Assembly (NCBI RefSeq): GCF_014596565.1
Contig: NZ_NOIN01000007.1
Coordinates: 1-64,000 of the forward strand
Source of the DNA: Pseudomonas sp. PSB18
Lineage (GTDB): Bacteria > Pseudomonadota > Gammaproteobacteria > Pseudomonadales > Pseudomonadaceae
Length of the DNA stretch: 64,000 bases
Reading direction: 5' to 3'
Part shown: piece by piece, positions 1 through 8,378 of the stretch
Position numbering within the stretch: the stretch's first letter is position 1
Layout of the letters: each line of letters opens with the position of its first letter
Made by a program: the position numbers and the translations under genes
The notes under the pieces: model-generated
What the model was told of the DNA's origin: nothing
Database searches by the model: none
Seen by the model: the letters and a program-made list of their open reading frames with translations, nothing else

Positions 1-107
1 ACATGCAAACCAAGCACCCGGACAAACCGGTGATGGACTACGAGGCGTTCTTCCGCGAACGCCAGGAGGCCCGTTACGGTGGCAAGGGTGGGCCGAAGTG
101 CTGTTGA
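1..107 (+). CDS. YbdD/YjiX family protein (C-terminal part)
   Basis: This is the 3' end of a gene that begins before the window; an open frame reads through position 3 and stops with TGA at 105-107. The last residues, FFRERQEARYGGKGG then PKCC, match the strongly conserved tail of the small YbdD/YjiX (DUF466) proteins, which normally have about 65 residues and lie directly downstream of a cstA/btsT-type carbon-starvation peptide or pyruvate transporter. That partner would be outside the window. The role of YbdD proteins is tied to transporter activity, but I can only see about half of this one. Confidence 0.85.
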   Translation, partial: MQTKHPDKPVMDYEAFFRERQEARYGGKGGPKCC

Positions 108-132
108 CCCGGCAGCCCTGAGGTAAACCCCC

Positions 133-220
133 TGTGGGAGCAAGGCTTGCCCGCGATAGCATCGCCTCGGTATTACTGTAGACCGAGGCGCCTGCATCGC
201 GGGCAAGCCTCGCTCCCACA
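133..220. repeat. REP inverted pair
   Basis: Two REP units face each other: GTGGGAGCAAGGCTTGCCCG starts at 134 and its inverted counterpart ends near 219. This is the Pseudomonas fluorescens-type REP, each unit being itself an imperfect palindrome. Together with the next pair it fills the gap between the YbdD-type gene and the chemoreceptor. Confidence 0.85.
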
Positions 221-266
221 GTTGTTTTTGGGCAACCTCAGGTTCTGTGTTCGCTACCGATTCTTT

Positions 267-353
267 GTGGGAGCGAGCCTGCTCGCGATGGCGTCGGGTC
301 AGTGATGAAGATGTCGGCTGACCCACCGTCATCGCGAGCAGGCTTGCTCCCAC
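267..353. repeat. REP inverted pair
   Basis: GTGGGAGCGAGCCTGCTCG starts at 267 and the inverted unit ends at 353. It lies just downstream of the stop codon of the convergent chemoreceptor gene. Confidence 0.88.
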
Positions 354-375
354 GATGTTTCTTGCCGACTCACGC

Positions 376-2172
376 TCACTCTGCCAACAACACCGCGGCA
401 TCGAACCCCACCCGCAGGTTGCCCCAGTGGCGGCCGCTGAAGAAGAACGGGACGTCGATCTCGGTCATGATTTCCCCGGTATCGCGCAGGTAGGTCTGGA
501 GCAGGAAGCGTTGGACGTTGCCCGCCGCGCGCAGGCCGATCGGGTCGTTGAAGATGCGTTTGTTGCGACACACCGGCAAGTCGACGGCGCGGTCGCCGGT
601 GGGGGGCTTCGAGACCCAGCTGTTGTTCACCGGGCAGTAGCCCTTGGTGTCGACGATGAATGAGACCTTGCCGCCCGGTGTGCTGCGGGTGAGGGCGTCG
701 CAGGCTTCCTGGCAGACCTGGGCAAAGCGTTCGGTGTAGCCGGTCATGTACTGCTTGGGATCAGTGCCGGGAACCAACTGGTAATTCTGGTCGAACAGGT
801 TGAGGCCTTCGCGTTGCAACGCCTCCAAGCGTACCTGGAGGAGGTCGCGGCATTGGCTGGCCCGGGTGATGGCGGCATCCAGCTTGCCGTGGCCGAGCAC
901 GAACCGGCCCAGCAACGCTTGCACCTTTTCAGCGACTCCAGACAGGTCACGGGTGGCGGTCGCCGAATGCTGCATGCGCTGGTCGATCGACTGGCTGTCG
1001 GCGTGGATCTGGGTGACCCGTTCGTTGATGCCGGTGTTGGCATCGGCAAACTGCTGGATATGATCGGCGATATCGGCCAGCTTGCCGCTGGTGGATTCGA
1101 AGTCGACGATCATGCTCTCGAAATGGCCGGAGGCACGCTCCACGACTTTTTGGGTTTCCCGGGCGCTGTGGCTGATTTGAGTGGTCTGTTCATGGGTGGA
1201 GCCGACTTCTTCGAGCATGGCGTCGATGTTGCGCGAGATGTCGTCCGTGGCCCGGCTGACGTTCTGCGCCAGGGTCCGCACTTCGTCGGCCACCACGGCG
1301 AAACCCCGGCCGCTCTCGCCGGCACGGGCGGCTTCGATGGCGGCGTTGAGGGCCAACAGGTTGGTCTGGGCAGAGATCTGCTGGATCAGCCCGACGATGG
1401 ACTTGATGCTCGAGGAACGCTGGTTCAAGGCCCCCACCAGGGTGGTGAACTCACTGAGGCTGCCGGCAATTTCGCCAATGTTGCCGGTCACTTCCAGCAG
1501 CTCGGCATAGGAATCGCGGGCCATGCTCAGGTTCTGCGCGGTGGTCCCGGAGATGCCCTGGGTCTGGCGCGAGACCTCTTCGATGCGGTCCACGGCGGAG
1601 TTGCTCTGCTCCATCACTTCCTTGGCGAAACGTGCCTGGTGGGTGGCACTGTCGCTGGAGTCGCTGATGTTCTTGAGCGAGCGCGCCGACTCGACGGCGA
1701 TGTGCACAGTGAGCGCCTGGACGTTACTGATGATTTCCCGCTGCTTGGCGAGGAAACGGTTGCAGGTGCTGGCCAACACGCGGATTTCGTCATGGGTCAC
1801 CAACGGCAGGTCCCTGGAAAGATCGCCTTCGCCGTTGGCGATCTCCTCCAGTGCCCGGGTCATGGCGCTGACAGGGCGCACAATGAGGTGGCGAAAGTAC
1901 CAGACCATGAAGCTGATCATGCCCAGCGTCAGGAGCGCACCGAACAGCAGGGCCTGGGCCAGGCTGTCGAGCCGGCCCTCGATCTGCCCCAGCAGGGCGG
2001 CGTCGAGTTGCGCGTTACGCAACTGCAACATGATGTCGCTACGGGCGCTAAGGGCAACCCAGTACAACAACCCACTGACGGCGACCAGCAGGAAAAGGCT
2101 CGAGAGTTTCTTGGTGAGCGTATCGAAAAATTGCATTTCGATGGACTCGTACAAAGCCTTCAACGTCTGCAT
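376..2172 (-). CDS. Methyl-accepting chemotaxis protein with C-terminal sensor module
   Basis: About 598 residues. A hydrophobic segment at about residues 22-40 and a second at about 83-103 flank only about 40 residues, so almost no periplasmic domain exists. A HAMP region follows, then the cytoplasmic signalling hairpin with the typical tip AQTNLLALNAAIEAARAGE and GFAVVADEVRTLA. After the hairpin comes an extra module of about 140 residues (GYCPVNNSWVS, RNKRIFNDPIG, RHWGNLRVGF), which resembles PAS/Cache-like sensory modules found at the C-terminus of some chemoreceptors. It probably senses a cytoplasmic or redox cue and signals to CheA/CheW. I chose the ATG at 2172 because AGGAG lies 7 bases before it; the upstream ATG at 2190 would put that Shine-Dalgarno inside the gene. 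Confidence 0.9.
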   Translation of the reverse strand: MQTLKALYESIEMQFFDTLTKKLSSLFLLVAVSGLLYWVALSARSDIMLQLRNAQLDAALLGQIEGRLDSLAQALLFGALLTLGMISFMVWYFRHLIVRPVSAMTRALEEIANGEGDLSRDLPLVTHDEIRVLASTCNRFLAKQREIISNVQALTVHIAVESARSLKNISDSSDSATHQARFAKEVMEQSNSAVDRIEEVSRQTQGISGTTAQNLSMARDSYAELLEVTGNIGEIAGSLSEFTTLVGALNQRSSSIKSIVGLIQQISAQTNLLALNAAIEAARAGESGRGFAVVADEVRTLAQNVSRATDDISRNIDAMLEEVGSTHEQTTQISHSARETQKVVERASGHFESMIVDFESTSGKLADIADHIQQFADANTGINERVTQIHADSQSIDQRMQHSATATRDLSGVAEKVQALLGRFVLGHGKLDAAITRASQCRDLLQVRLEALQREGLNLFDQNYQLVPGTDPKQYMTGYTERFAQVCQEACDALTRSTPGGKVSFIVDTKGYCPVNNSWVSKPPTGDRAVDLPVCRNKRIFNDPIGLRAAGNVQRFLLQTYLRDTGEIMTEIDVPFFFSGRHWGNLRVGFDAAVLLAE

Positions 2173-2298
2173 GCCATAGCTCCTGGGCAAAAAAATCTCT
2201 CAATGGAATACATTCGACCGCGAGGGACAAAGCTTTAGTGCGTTGGGGCGTTTTGATATCACTTTGGCCACTTTGTTTGTTTGGTGTACGGAGAATCT

Positions 2299-2385
2299 GT
2301 GGGAGCGAGCCTGCTCGCGATGAGGGTGTCACATCCAAACAGGGTGTGACTGATACGCCGCCATCGCGAGCAGGCTCGCTCCCAC
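2299..2385. repeat. REP inverted pair
   Basis: Unit at 2299-2325 and inverted unit at 2361-2385, both of the GTGGGAGCGAGCCTGCTCG type, between the divergent chemoreceptor and TonB receptor genes. Confidence 0.88.
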
Positions 2386-2421
2386 AGGGGTTCGCCGCGG
2401 CAATAAGATCCTGGAAAAGAT

Positions 2422-2441
2422 TTACTGGGAATCATTCTCAA
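2422..2441 (+). promoter_or_regulatory. Candidate Fur box
   Basis: The sequence GGGAATCATTCTC at 2428-2440 matches the right half and centre of the 19-bp Fur consensus (AATCATTATC arm), with a weaker left half. It lies about 50 bases before the start of a siderophore receptor gene, where iron repression by Fur is expected. Confidence 0.5.
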
Positions 2442-2485
2442 AGTATATTCGCTCGCATTAACGTCCCCCCTGTGAGTGCTGCGTC

Positions 2486-4612
2486 TTGAATCGTTCCACC
2501 CCTCCTGCGAATCGCAACGTCTTCATCAAGTATGTATTGCCGACTTTGTCCTGCTGCTTCATCGCAAGCCCGCTGCGGGCCCAGGACGTACTCGAGCTGC
2601 CCACCACGGACATCCAGGGCAGCCGCATCACCCAAGATGAGGGTTACACGGCGTCGCAGGCCAGCACGGCGAGCAAAAGCGACGTACCGATCAAGGAAGA
2701 GGCGCAATCGATCAATGTGGTGACCCAGCAGACGCTGGACGATTATCAGGTGCGCTCCCTGGGCGACGCGATGAAGTTCGTCAGTGGCGTCAGCCAGGGC
2801 AATACCCTGGGTGGTTCGCGGGACTCGCTGATCAAGCGTGGTTTTGGCACCAACGACGATGGCTCGATCCTGCGCGACGGCGTGCGTTCGAACCTGGGGC
2901 ACAACTTCAGCGCCACCACCGAACGGGTCGAAGTGCTCAAGGGCCCGGCTTCGATGCTGTACGGCGCACTGGAGCCTGGCGGCCTGATCAACGTCATCAG
3001 CAAAAAGCCTGAATACACCCAAAGCACCACGCTAAGCGGCTCGGCCTATAGCGAAGGCGGAGGCACCATGGCCGTGGACACCACCGGGCCGGTGGGCGAT
3101 ACCGGGCTGGCGTATCGACTGATTGCCGAGCGCGGTCATGAAGATTACTGGCGCAACTACGGTGTGAATGAAAGCACGCTGGTCGCACCGTCCCTGGCCT
3201 GGACCGGTGAGCGGGCTTCGTTGAACCTGAGCTATGAGTACAACGAATATTCCAACCCATTTGACCGGGGGACGGTGTTCACCAATGGGCATCCGGCGGA
3301 TATTGATTATGACAAGCGCCTCGACGAACGCTGGGCCAAGAGCGTGGGGATTCGCGAGACGGCGACGGCGCGTTTCGAGTATGAGTTGAGCGAGGCATGG
3401 AAGACTCGAGTGACTTATGGTTGGAACAATGATCGGTACAGTCTTTCGATTGCGCAGCCCAATACGTTGACAGGCAATACGTTGCGTCGGGCAGCCAACG
3501 GTGCCCATTACGATGATGAAACCCGTTATGCGAGTTGGGATTTCATCGGTAAACAAGAGCTGCTCGGTCAGCGTCACGATCTGTTGATCGGTGCTGATAA
3601 CCAGGTATCCGATCAGTATCGCGGGAAGACCTACCGCAACGCGGTACGCGGTGGTTTCGATATCACTTCACCGGTCTATGGCAACTTGCCCGAGCCTAGC
3701 CTGGTCAGTGCCGCCCAAAGCGATTTGCGCAACGAGCTGACTTCCAGCTCCTTGTACCTGAAGGACAATTGGCACCTCGATGACCGCTGGATCCTGGTCT
3801 TCGGTGGGCGCTACCAACATTACGACCAGTACGGCGATCAAGGACTGGGCAGCAGTTACAGAGTGAATCGCGACGACAACGGCGATGCCTTCGTGCCGTT
3901 CCTCGGCCTGGTCTACAAAGCTGCCGACACGTTGTCGCTCTACGGTAACTACAGTCGCTCGTTCAAGCCGAATGACACCGTGGACGATGCCGGTAATACC
4001 TTCGATCCGGAGGAGGGGCGCAGCTACGAAGTAGGTGCCAAGTATGATCCGCTGCCAGGCTTGAACATCAACCTCGCGCTGTTCGATATCGTGAAGAAAA
4101 ACGTCGTGACGTCCTCCACGGTCGGCGGCGTGACCCTGGCGGAAGCCGCTGGCAAAGTCGGCTCCCAAGGCCTGGAACTGGACATTACCGGGCGCCTGTC
4201 CGAGCGCTGGGACCTGATCGGCACCTACGCCTACACCCACACGGAAATCCTCGACGACCCGGACGACGAAGGCCATCGCCTGGCCGACGCGCCGAAGCAC
4301 ACCGCCAGCCTCTACCTGTCGCACCACCTGAACGTCCCCGCCGAATTCGGCGCCTGGCACGCCGGTGGCGGCGCTCGCTACGTCGGCGAGCGCGCGGCCA
4401 ACAATGCCAATGATTTCTGGTTGAGCAGCTACACCGTGGCCGATGCCTTCCTGCGTTGGGAGGCGCCAGTGCTGGGGTACAAGACGTCGCTGCAACTGAA
4501 CGTCGACAACCTGTTCGACAAGCAGTACTACCCGTCCTCCACCGGTAGCCAGCTGCAGGTCGCCGTCGGGGAACCGCGTAACGCGCGCCTGAGTGCCAGT
4601 GTGACGTTCTGA
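2486..4612 (+). CDS. TonB-dependent siderophore receptor
   Basis: 708 residues, an outer-membrane gated channel that takes up a ferric siderophore using energy from TonB. Residues 1-32 form a signal peptide ending ASPLRAQ. There is no N-terminal STN signalling domain. The plug domain is at about 65-175 (EEAQSINVVT, RVEVLKGPASMLYG, PGGLINVISKKP), followed by the 22-strand barrel; the protein ends ARLSASVTF with the terminal Phe of outer-membrane proteins. The only start in frame ahead of the signal peptide is a TTG at 2486, because a stop lies at 2459 and no ATG occurs before the plug. The Shine-Dalgarno is weak. A Fur-like box lies upstream and a hairpin terminator downstream, so it is probably a single-gene iron-regulated unit. 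The cognate siderophore cannot be told from sequence. Confidence 0.92.
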   Translation: MNRSTPPANRNVFIKYVLPTLSCCFIASPLRAQDVLELPTTDIQGSRITQDEGYTASQASTASKSDVPIKEEAQSINVVTQQTLDDYQVRSLGDAMKFVSGVSQGNTLGGSRDSLIKRGFGTNDDGSILRDGVRSNLGHNFSATTERVEVLKGPASMLYGALEPGGLINVISKKPEYTQSTTLSGSAYSEGGGTMAVDTTGPVGDTGLAYRLIAERGHEDYWRNYGVNESTLVAPSLAWTGERASLNLSYEYNEYSNPFDRGTVFTNGHPADIDYDKRLDERWAKSVGIRETATARFEYELSEAWKTRVTYGWNNDRYSLSIAQPNTLTGNTLRRAANGAHYDDETRYASWDFIGKQELLGQRHDLLIGADNQVSDQYRGKTYRNAVRGGFDITSPVYGNLPEPSLVSAAQSDLRNELTSSSLYLKDNWHLDDRWILVFGGRYQHYDQYGDQGLGSSYRVNRDDNGDAFVPFLGLVYKAADTLSLYGNYSRSFKPNDTVDDAGNTFDPEEGRSYEVGAKYDPLPGLNINLALFDIVKKNVVTSSTVGGVTLAEAAGKVGSQGLELDITGRLSERWDLIGTYAYTHTEILDDPDDEGHRLADAPKHTASLYLSHHLNVPAEFGAWHAGGGARYVGERAANNANDFWLSSYTVADAFLRWEAPVLGYKTSLQLNVDNLFDKQYYPSSTGSQLQVAVGEPRNARLSASVTF

Positions 4613-4622
4613 TCCTAGAAGC

Positions 4623-4660
4623 AAAAAATGCCCGGACCTTCATGTCCGGGCATTTTTGTC
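4623..4660. terminator. Rho-independent terminator after the TonB receptor
   Basis: Stem AATGCCCGGAC / GTCCGGGCATT with a six-base loop, an A-run on one side and a T-run on the other, so it can act in both directions. Confidence 0.88.
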
Positions 4661-4673
4661 TTTTCTTTCTGGT

Positions 4674-4774
4674 CGCCGTCGCGAGCAGGCTCGCTCCCAC
4701 ATGGGGCGCAGGTGTGCACTTAACCTGTGTTCACCATGAACCCCCTGTGGGAGCGAGCCTGCTCGCGATAGCGG
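4674..4774. repeat. REP inverted pair
   Basis: An inverted unit ends at 4700 and a direct unit GTGGGAGCGAGCCTGCTCG starts at 4747. The pair separates the siderophore receptor from the convergent catabolic operon. Confidence 0.85.
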
Positions 4775-4792
4775 TCCGACTAGCCGGCACGG

Positions 4793-5836
4793 TCACCGAA
4801 ACGCTGGCACCACGTGCTTGATGAACAACTCCAGGGATTTCTTCTTCTCCGCATGGGGCAGGCTGTTGTCGCACCAGAAGCTGAACTCGTCGACGCCCAG
4901 TGCCTGGTAGTACTTGATGCGTGGAATGATTTCTTCCGGGGTACCGATCATGGCGGTCTTGTGCAGGCTCTCCAGTTCGAATTCCGGGCGGCCGGCGAAT
5001 TTTTCTTCCGGGCTTGGCGCCAGGAAGCCATTGACCGGGGTTTCCTTGTTGCCGAACCAGGCATCGAAGGTGCGGTAGAACTTCGCGATGGCCTTGGCCC
5101 CGACTTTCCAGCCTTCGGGATTGTCCTCCGAGTGCACATGGGTGTGACGCAGCACCATGAGTTGCGGGCGCGGCACATCGGGGTTGTTGTCCAGGGCCGC
5201 CTGGAATTTGTTCTTCAGGTCGAGGACTTCTTCGTCACCCTTCATCAACGGCGTCACCATGACGTTACAGCCGTTGGCGACTGCGAAGTTGTGGGAGTCC
5301 GGGTCGCGTGCAGCGATCCACATGGGCGGGTTCGGCTTCTGGATCGGCTTGGGCACGCTGGTGGAGGTCGGGAACTTCCAGATGTCGCCGTCATGGGCGT
5401 AGTCGCCTTGCCACAGTGCCCGTATCGCCGGAACCATCTCCCGCAGTGCCTGGCCGCCGGAAGCGGCTGGCATGCCGCCGGCCATGCGGTCGAATTCGAC
5501 CTGGTAAGCGCCACGGGCCAGGCCGACTTCCATGCGGCCGTTGCTGATCACGTCCAGCAGTGCGCATTCACCGGCTGCCCGCAGCGGGTGCCAGAACGGC
5601 GCGATGATGGTGCCGGCGCCCAGATGGATGGTGGAGGTCCTGGCCGCCAGATAAGCCAGCAGCGGCATCGGGCTGGGTGAGATGGTGTATTCCATGGCGT
5701 GGTGTTCGCCGATCCAGACGGTGCTGAAGCCGCCGGCCTCGGCCATCAGGGTCAGTTCGGTCAGGTCTTCGAACAACTGGCGATGGCTGACGCTTTCGTC
5801 CCAGCGCTCCATGTGTACGAACAGGGAAAATTTCAT
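4793..5836 (-). CDS. LLM-class (luciferase-like) flavin-dependent monooxygenase
   Basis: 347 residues, a complete bacterial-luciferase-type (beta/alpha)8 protein: VWIGEHHAMEY near residue 42, ISPSPMPLLAYLAART, then GTIIAPFWHPLRAAGE and GRMEVGLARG. Such enzymes use reduced FMN made by a separate reductase and insert oxygen next to a carbonyl or into a C-N or ring bond. It is the last gene of the operon that starts at 10327 with an ABC importer, and its immediate upstream neighbour is a flavin reductase, so the two form a two-component monooxygenase. The substrate is unknown. Start ATG 5836 has AGAGA eight bases before it. RutA of uracil degradation belongs to the same superfamily, but that is only superfamily-level similarity. 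Confidence 0.88.
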   Translation of the reverse strand: MKFSLFVHMERWDESVSHRQLFEDLTELTLMAEAGGFSTVWIGEHHAMEYTISPSPMPLLAYLAARTSTIHLGAGTIIAPFWHPLRAAGECALLDVISNGRMEVGLARGAYQVEFDRMAGGMPAASGGQALREMVPAIRALWQGDYAHDGDIWKFPTSTSVPKPIQKPNPPMWIAARDPDSHNFAVANGCNVMVTPLMKGDEEVLDLKNKFQAALDNNPDVPRPQLMVLRHTHVHSEDNPEGWKVGAKAIAKFYRTFDAWFGNKETPVNGFLAPSPEEKFAGRPEFELESLHKTAMIGTPEEIIPRIKYYQALGVDEFSFWCDNSLPHAEKKKSLELFIKHVVPAFR

Positions 5837-5866
5837 GGCGCTATCTCTTGATGATTGACGATCGGT

Positions 5867-6352
5867 TCAGGCGAGGACGGGCAGGGCGCCCATCTTTCCG
5901 TGGCAATAAACCAGCGGGCCCTGGGTGTGTTGCGGCACGATCAGGTTCTTCACGGCGCCGACCATGATGGCGTGGTCGCCGCCTTCGTATTCACGCCACA
6001 GCTCGCATTCGATGATGGCGGTGGCATTGCCCAGCAAGGGGTTGCCCAGCTCACTCAGGGTCCATTCGATGCCCTGGGCCTTGTCCTTGCCTTTGCGGGC
6101 GAACGCATAGGCTTCGTTCTGTTGCCCGCCGGAGAGCAGATGGATGGCGAAGCGCTTGTTGCGGATCAGCACCGGGTAGGAATCGGAGCTGTAGTTGGGG
6201 CAGAACAACACCAGGGCCGGGTCCATCGACAACGAGCTGAAGGCGCTGGCGGTGAGGCCGACGATCTGCCCATCGTCATCAAGGGTGGTGATGACCGTCA
6301 CGCCGGACGGAAACGAGCCCATGACTTGTTTGTAAACATTGGCATCAATCAT
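5867..6352 (-). CDS. Flavin reductase family protein (copy 1)
   Basis: 161 residues of the HpaC/RutF-type flavin reductase family: MGSFPSGVTVITT near the N-terminus, then LTASAFSSLSMDPALVLFC, and a C-terminal GDHAIMVGAVKNL. It reduces FMN with NAD(P)H and hands it to the monooxygenase encoded 30 bases downstream. A close paralogue, about 70% identical by eye, lies at 15784-16269 in the second operon of the same cluster. Start 6352 has GAGGA eight bases upstream. Confidence 0.9.
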   Translation of the reverse strand: MIDANVYKQVMGSFPSGVTVITTLDDDGQIVGLTASAFSSLSMDPALVLFCPNYSSDSYPVLIRNKRFAIHLLSGGQQNEAYAFARKGKDKAQGIEWTLSELGNPLLGNATAIIECELWREYEGGDHAIMVGAVKNLIVPQHTQGPLVYCHGKMGALPVLA

Positions 6353-6393
6353 TTAGCAGTCCTCGTACGCAGGCGGTAATGACGCCGTGTTCA

Positions 6394-7545
6394 TCAATGA
6401 GCACCGGCGGCTTTGTTCAGGTCGCTCTCGGCCCACTGGGTGTAGACACAGGCATCGGCGGTGGCCCAGCGCACACGCACCGGATCGCCGGCCTTGAGCG
6501 GCATGCCGGTGGCGGAAAGAGCCTTGACGGTCATGGCGGTGCCGCCGGAGGTCACTACGCTGCAGGTCTGGCTTTCGCCGAGGAACAGCACTTCGACGAC
6601 CTTGGCCGAGACTTCATTCCAGCCCGCTGCCAAGGGCGCTTGAGCGGCCTGTTCGTTGCTCAGGGCCACCGCCTTTTCCGGGCGTACCATCAGCAGCACA
6701 TCCTGGTCGGTTTGCAGGCCGGCGGTCAGGCGGATCGACAGCGACTGACCTTCGAAGGTGGCCGCCGCATTGCCCTGGGCCTTGAGCTTGAGGAAGTTGG
6801 AGTTGCCCAGGAACGACGCGACAAAGGCATTCGGCGGGTTCTGGTAGAGGTCGTAGCCGGTGCCCAGGCCGACGATCTTGCCGTGGCTGAAAATGGCGAT
6901 GCGCTGGGACAGGCGCATGGCTTCTTCCTGGTCGTGGGTCACGTAGACGATGGTGATCCCCAGGCGCCGGTGCAACTGGCGCAGTTCATCCTGCAGGTCT
7001 TCACGGAGCTTTTTGTCCAGGGCACCGAGGGGTTCGTCCATCAGCAGGATCCGTGGTTCATAGACCAGCGCCCGGGCGATGGCGACCCGTTGCTGCTGGC
7101 CGCCGGAGAGTTGCGAAGGGCGGCGATGGGCAAACTGCTCCAGCTGCACCAGCTTGAGCATGGCATCGACGCGACGGTCGCGCTCGGCCGGCGCCAGTTT
7201 GCGGATCGCCAGCGGGAAGGCGATGTTGTCGCGCACCGACAGATGCGGAAACAGCGAGTAGCGTTGGAACACCATGCCGATGTCGCGCTTGTGTGGTGGG
7301 ACGTTGACCAGGGATTTGCCGTCCACCAGGATTTCGCCGCTGCTGGGGGTTTCAAAACCGGCCAGCATCGACAGCGTGGTGCTCTTGCCCGAGCCGCTGG
7401 AGCCGAGGAAGGTCAGGAACTCACCGTCCTGGATCTCCAGGGCGATATCGTCGACGGCGGCAAAGTCGCCGTAGTGCTTGTTCAGGTTGCGCAGGCTGAC
7501 CAGGGTCTTGTTGTTTTGTTGTGCGGGGGCTTTGACGGCACTCAT
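6394..7545 (-). CDS. ABC transporter ATP-binding protein (PotA/FbpC type)
   Basis: 383 residues. Walker A GSSGSGKST at 48-56, Q-loop Gln at 94, signature LSGGQQQR at 146-153, Walker B ILLMDE at 166-171, switch His in YVTHDQEEA, then a C-terminal TOBE-like region from about residue 285. It drives import through the two permeases encoded just upstream. The family (spermidine/putrescine, ferric, 2-aminoethylphosphonate and similar importers) suggests a small polar or charged substrate. The start at 7545 has AGGAG six bases before it. The gap to the downstream flavin reductase is 41 bases, consistent with one transcript. Confidence 0.93.
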   Translation of the reverse strand: MSAVKAPAQQNNKTLVSLRNLNKHYGDFAAVDDIALEIQDGEFLTFLGSSGSGKSTTLSMLAGFETPSSGEILVDGKSLVNVPPHKRDIGMVFQRYSLFPHLSVRDNIAFPLAIRKLAPAERDRRVDAMLKLVQLEQFAHRRPSQLSGGQQQRVAIARALVYEPRILLMDEPLGALDKKLREDLQDELRQLHRRLGITIVYVTHDQEEAMRLSQRIAIFSHGKIVGLGTGYDLYQNPPNAFVASFLGNSNFLKLKAQGNAAATFEGQSLSIRLTAGLQTDQDVLLMVRPEKAVALSNEQAAQAPLAAGWNEVSAKVVEVLFLGESQTCSVVTSGGTAMTVKALSATGMPLKAGDPVRVRWATADACVYTQWAESDLNKAAGAH

Positions 7546-7562
7546 CGGGTTCTCCTAGGCGC

Positions 7563-8372
7563 TCAGGCGCTGATTTCATTGCGCCGGCGCAGGGCGGCGG
7601 CGATCACCATCACCAATACCGAGAGGCCGATCAGCAGCGTCGAAGCGACGGCGATCACAGGCGTCAGGTCCTGGCGCAGGGTGGTCCACATCTTTACAGG
7701 CAGGGTTTGCAGGGTCGGGCTGGCCATCATCACGCTCAGCACCACCTCGTCCCACGACACCAGGAACGCGAACAGGGCGCCGGCGATCATGCCCGGGCGA
7801 ATGGCCGGGAAGGTGACCTTGAACACCGCTTGCAGTCGCGAGGCGCCGCAGATCACGGCGGCGTCTTCGATGGACTGGTCGAACAGCTTCAACGAGTTGA
7901 TGATCGAGATGATGGTGAACGGCAACGCGACAATCACATGGCTGACCACGAACGCGAACATCGTGCCGGTGTAGCCCAGTTTGAGAAACAGCGCGTACAC
8001 CGCCACGGCGATGATCACCAGCGGCACGATCATCGGCAGGGTGAACAGGCCATAGAGCATTTCCCGTCCCGGAAACCGACCACGCACCAGGGCAAACGCG
8101 GTAGGCAGGCCCAGGGCTACGGCGCAGATCGTGGTCAGCACCGCAACCTTGAGGCTGGCCAGCGCGGCGCTCATCCAGTCGGGATTGGAGAAGAACTGGC
8201 CGTACCATTTGAATGTCCAGCCCGGTGGCGGGAAGACCAGCCACTGGGATGAGCCGAACGACAGCAGCACGATGAACACGATCGGCAACAGCAGGAACAG
8301 CCCGATCAACCCGGTCGTGAAGTACAGACCGAAGCGCATGCGTCGGCTCATGGCATTGGGAGTCAGGAGCAT
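7563..8372 (-). CDS. ABC transporter permease (PotC type)
   Basis: 269 residues with six predicted membrane helices, the first at about residues 17-37. The EAA-type coupling loop is visible as IEDAAVICGASRLQAVFKVT near residue 170, where the ATPase docks. It is the second inner-membrane subunit of the importer, starting 6 bases after the stop of the first permease gene. A GAGG lies nine bases before ATG 8372; an inner ATG (MSRRM) seven residues later is possible. Confidence 0.92.
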   Translation of the reverse strand: MLLTPNAMSRRMRFGLYFTTGLIGLFLLLPIVFIVLLSFGSSQWLVFPPPGWTFKWYGQFFSNPDWMSAALASLKVAVLTTICAVALGLPTAFALVRGRFPGREMLYGLFTLPMIVPLVIIAVAVYALFLKLGYTGTMFAFVVSHVIVALPFTIISIINSLKLFDQSIEDAAVICGASRLQAVFKVTFPAIRPGMIAGALFAFLVSWDEVVLSVMMASPTLQTLPVKMWTTLRQDLTPVIAVASTLLIGLSVLVMVIAAALRRRNEISA

Positions 8373-8378
8373 GACGAT

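Noticed and set aside
814..2238. A 474-codon frame on the plus strand across the chemoreceptor
   Set aside because: The minus-strand chemoreceptor has clear domains; the plus-strand product is its Gly/Asp-rich mirror.
6379..7974. A long open frame (531 codons) on the plus strand
   Set aside because: It lies opposite the ABC ATPase and permease genes, which have clear motifs; its product is low-complexity and shows the composition of antisense GC-rich reading frames.
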